8,834 nucleotides of DNA. Source: an uncultured Collinsella sp. GTDB lineage: Bacteria > Actinomycetota > Coriobacteriia > Coriobacteriales > Coriobacteriaceae. Of this stretch, positions 6,540-8,834 are shown one piece after another; the stretch's first letter is position 1; each line of letters begins with the position of its first letter. The position numbers and the translations under genes are program-made. The stretch is taken from assembly GCA_900545875.1 (NCBI GenBank), contig URAQ01000058.1:1-8834 (forward strand), read 5' to 3'. The notes beneath the pieces were generated by a model. That model searched no databases. It saw only the letters and a list, made by a program, of their open reading frames with translations, and was not told the DNA's origin.

Positions 6540-7331
6540 ATGACCGAACGTTCCCGGAGCGGCAAGACCGCTTGGGACAAGGAGAAAACCCGCGAGCTGT
6601 TTCGTCGCTACAAGGAGACCGGTGATCCGGACGCCCGCGAACAGCTCGTCATGTCCCATATGAACCTGGTAAGGTTTCTTGCCAACAAATTTAAGAATCG
6701 CGGCGAGCCGCTCGACGACCTCATGCAGGTCGGCTATCTGGGTTTGCTCAAGGCTATCGACCGCTTTGACCCCGAGCGCGGACTCGAGTTCACGACGTTT
6801 GCGACACCCACTATCCTGGGCGAGATCAAACGCCATTTCCGCGACAAGGGCTGGAGCGTGCGCGTACCGCGTCGTCTGCAGGAACTCTCGGCCAAGGTCA
6901 ACCAGGCTACTGACAAACTTACCAACGAGCTGCAGCGTTCGCCCAAGGTTGAGGAGATCGCTGAGTATCTAGATGTGACTGTCGATGAGGTCCTCGAGGC
7001 TATGGAATCGTCTTCGGCCTATACCTCGGTGCCCATCGAGGCTCCTGGTGCGTCCGATTCCGACGATGCGCCCTCGATTCTCGACCGTTACGCCGACGAT
7101 GACAACGAGCTCGACTTTACCGATGACCGCCTGGTGATCGAGGAAGCCATCCGCGATTTCTCGCCGCGCGAGCGCGAGGTGATCGAGCTGCGCTTTGTGA
7201 AGGGCATGACCCAGATCGAGATTGCCAAGAAGCTGGGCATCTCGCAGGTGCAGGTCTCGCGTCTGCTGCGCCGCACGCTTAAGAAGATTCAGGACAAGAT
7301 CGACCCCGACGGAGTGATGATTCGTTCATGA
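6540..7331 (+). CDS. SigB/SigF/SigG-family RNA polymerase sigma factor
   Basis: An alternative sigma factor that directs RNA polymerase to a specific promoter set, probably for stress or a developmental-type response. The 263-residue protein has region 2 (about 36-112) with DDLMQVGYLGLLKAIDRFD and the FTTFATPTILGEIKRHFRDK stretch, region 3 (about 113-190) and region 4 (about 200-253) with the helix-turn-helix MTQIEIAKKLGISQVQVSR at 223-241. There is no region 1.1, as expected for a group 3 SigB/SigF/SigG protein. A linker of about 30 residues rich in Asp and Ser (about 172-200) separates regions 3 and 4. AAGGCGG (6524-6530) lies 9 nt before ATG 6540, which is 1 nt past the preceding TAA. The preceding RsbW-like gene is its likely regulator. 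The family call is firm; the regulon cannot be read here. Confidence 0.93.
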   Translation: MTERSRSGKTAWDKEKTRELFRRYKETGDPDAREQLVMSHMNLVRFLANKFKNRGEPLDDLMQVGYLGLLKAIDRFDPERGLEFTTFATPTILGEIKRHFRDKGWSVRVPRRLQELSAKVNQATDKLTNELQRSPKVEEIAEYLDVTVDEVLEAMESSSAYTSVPIEAPGASDSDDAPSILDRYADDDNELDFTDDRLVIEEAIRDFSPREREVIELRFVKGMTQIEIAKKLGISQVQVSRLLRRTLKKIQDKIDPDGVMIRS

Positions 7332-8734
7332 GTGAGCACCCCCAACAAACCGATCGCGTGCTGCGCGACACCCGCGTTCTGACGCTGCGCATTTGGGCTG
7401 TTGTCGGCTGCATTGTTATTGCTGCTGTCATCTTTAACCTTATGGGCATCCTGGCACCGGTTATTGAGTTTCTTGCCGTTGGCTCCATCATTGCTTTTGT
7501 GATGTCCCCGATCACCAACTGGCTCGAGCACCATGGCGTGAATCGCGGCATCGGTTCGCTTATTGCGCTAATTGTTGTTGTTGCCGTGCTCGTCGGTGTC
7601 GTTTGCATCTTGTCGCCGATTCTCTTTGGTCAGATCATGGAAGTCCTGAGCCGCCTGCCCGAGCAGCTTCGTGTTGCGGGTGGCGATCTCAACGAGATGA
7701 TCTCGCATGCCAAGACGCTCAACAACACGCCGCTCAAGGAGTATTTGGACGATAATCTTTCGTCGCTGGTTGCCGTGGCATCGAAGTATGTGTCTCAGAT
7801 CGCTGCCGAGCTTGGCCGCGGTGTGTTCCCGCTCATCACCAATACGGCTTCGCAGTTGTTCGTTATCTTCCTTGGTCTGGTGCTTGCGTACTGGATGGCC
7901 TGCGACTACCCTCGCATGCACCACGAGATTTGCACCATCATCGGTCAGGAGAAGGAGACCTCGTACCGCTTTATGGTCGCCATCCTTTCTCGCTCTGTCG
8001 GCGGCTACATGCGCGGTATGGTCGTGACGTCCATCTGCGGTGGTTTCCTCGCCTTTATCGGTTTTATGATCATCGGCCATCCGTATGCGGCGCTCATGGC
8101 TATCTTTACCGGCATCATGCATTTGGTTCCGGTCGTTGGTCCTTGGGTGAGCGCAGCAATCGCCACGGTGCTCGGTTTCATGTTCAGCCCCATGTTGGCG
8201 TTATGGACGCTCATCGTGACGATGGTCGCGCAAAACGTCACAGACAACGTGATTTCTCCTAAGGTCATGCAGAGCTCAGTGCAGGTGCATCCCATCATGA
8301 GCCTCACGGCGCTCGTTATTGGCTCGGCACTCATGGGTCCCATCGGCATGATTATTGCCATCCCGCTGTGTGCGGCCCTCAAGGGTATCTTCGTGTACTA
8401 CTTCGAGAATGAGACCGGCCGACAGCTTGTGGCCTATGACGGCGCCGTTTTTAAGGGCACACCGTACCGCGATGCCGATGGCAACCCGGTCGCCGCCTAC
8501 GACGCGCTCGGCGACGACACCTTCATTTATGAGTCCGAGCTCATCGGTAACGAGACTGCGCCCGAGGCCCAGGCCATGCCCAAGCCCGAGCTCGATAATC
8601 CCTGGATCAAGCTCTCGGGTCTGCAGCCCGATGCGACGGGCTTCTTCAAGAACCCCTTTGCCAAGGATGACGATTCCAACACGGACGACACCAAAACCGG
8701 CATCGACGGCTCCATGGACGATGATGACAACTAG
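7328..8734 (+). CDS. AI-2E/PerM-family (UPF0118) membrane transporter with acidic C-terminal tail
   Basis: A polytopic membrane protein of a family tied to quorum-signal (AI-2) export in one member and Na+/H+ exchange or unknown transport in others; its substrate here is unknown. The 468-residue protein has membrane segments at about 22-42, 44-62, 77-98 and 168-190, and a cluster at about 228-360. A soluble stretch (about 100-165) lies between segments 3 and 4. The conserved HLVPVVGPW and GPIGMIIAIPL stretches support the family. After about residue 361 a ~108-residue tail rich in Asp/Glu/Pro ends in DDDDN. ATG 7328 overlaps the sigma factor stop by 4 nt (ATGA), indicating translational coupling; the nearest GGAG (7311-7314) is 13 nt away. 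It is probably the last gene of the unit, since a strong terminator follows. Confidence 0.88.
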   Translation: MSEHPQQTDRVLRDTRVLTLRIWAVVGCIVIAAVIFNLMGILAPVIEFLAVGSIIAFVMSPITNWLEHHGVNRGIGSLIALIVVVAVLVGVVCILSPILFGQIMEVLSRLPEQLRVAGGDLNEMISHAKTLNNTPLKEYLDDNLSSLVAVASKYVSQIAAELGRGVFPLITNTASQLFVIFLGLVLAYWMACDYPRMHHEICTIIGQEKETSYRFMVAILSRSVGGYMRGMVVTSICGGFLAFIGFMIIGHPYAALMAIFTGIMHLVPVVGPWVSAAIATVLGFMFSPMLALWTLIVTMVAQNVTDNVISPKVMQSSVQVHPIMSLTALVIGSALMGPIGMIIAIPLCAALKGIFVYYFENETGRQLVAYDGAVFKGTPYRDADGNPVAAYDALGDDTFIYESELIGNETAPEAQAMPKPELDNPWIKLSGLQPDATGFFKNPFAKDDDSNTDDTKTGIDGSMDDDDN

Positions 8735-8784
8735 CGGGGTAATTCGGATTAATATTCATACGCGCTAACATGCAATTTCGCTGA

Positions 8785-8816
8785 AGGGCCGGCATTGTGC
8801 CGGCCCTCTTTTTTTT
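8785..8816 (+). terminator. Strong Rho-independent terminator closing the sigma-factor unit
   Basis: Bases 8785-8794 pair perfectly with 8798-8807 as a GC-rich 10-bp stem around the GGCC-containing core, with a 3-nt TTG loop. Eight T residues follow (8809-8816). It lies about 50 nt after the transporter stop and marks the end of the cassette beginning at 5581. The remaining 18 bases to the window edge hold only a small AGGCT/AGCCT inverted repeat (8819-8830). Confidence 0.93.
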
Positions 8817-8834
8817 AGAGGCTTTAGCCTGTGC

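Noticed and set aside
8725..8755. TGACAA and TAATAT as a promoter after the transporter gene
   Set aside because: The spacing (19 bp) is poor, and a transcript from it would hit the strong terminator at 8785-8816 after about 50 nt with no gene in between. A short RNA cannot be excluded but nothing supports it.
1..8834. Mobile island, defence island or CRISPR
   Set aside because: No transposase, integrase, direct-repeat array, tRNA or base-composition break is visible. The genes are collinear and closely packed with similar codon use.

Overview
The window looks like chromosomal core sequence from a fairly high-GC Gram-positive bacterium of the Actinomycetota, most probably a Coriobacteriia member such as Collinsella. 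That assignment is inferred from codon usage, the protein flavour and the gene combination; no search was run. All genes lie on the + strand and are tightly packed. I see no rRNA, tRNA, CRISPR array, prophage or insertion sequence.

Layout. (1) Positions 1-909 hold a 5'-truncated RluA/RluD-family rRNA pseudouridine synthase. (2) Positions 992-2287 encode a membrane-embedded, probably processive GT2 glycosyltransferase. It ends in a long hairpin terminator (2296-2337) whose core contains a REP-like GGGGACAGGCACC motif. (3) Positions 2369-2791 encode a minimal single-domain type IV prepilin peptidase (A24 family), followed 31 nt later by an HD-domain dNTP triphosphohydrolase of the dGTPase family (2823-4070). 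(4) Positions 4113-5480 encode RarA (MgsA), the AAA+ replication-fork/recombination protein, probably from its own promoter. (5) Positions 5581-8734 form a four-gene cassette with overlapping or abutting ends: a DUF948-like membrane-anchored helical protein, a small RsbW-like GHKL-fold protein lacking recognisable ATP-binding residues, a SigB/SigF/SigG-type sigma factor, and an AI-2E/PerM-family membrane protein with a long acidic tail. A strong Rho-independent terminator (8785-8816) closes it.

How they fit together. The first part is housekeeping: ribosome modification, surface polysaccharide, pilin processing, nucleotide-pool control and fork maintenance. The last four genes look like one regulatory unit. 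The anti-sigma-like protein directly precedes its presumed sigma factor, as rsbW precedes sigB in Firmicutes, and both are flanked by membrane proteins. No RsbV-type anti-anti-sigma factor lies in the window. The degenerate ATP-binding site of the RsbW-like protein suggests a partner-switching or sigma-binding mechanism that may not use kinase activity. This cassette is the most interesting part of an otherwise ordinary region.
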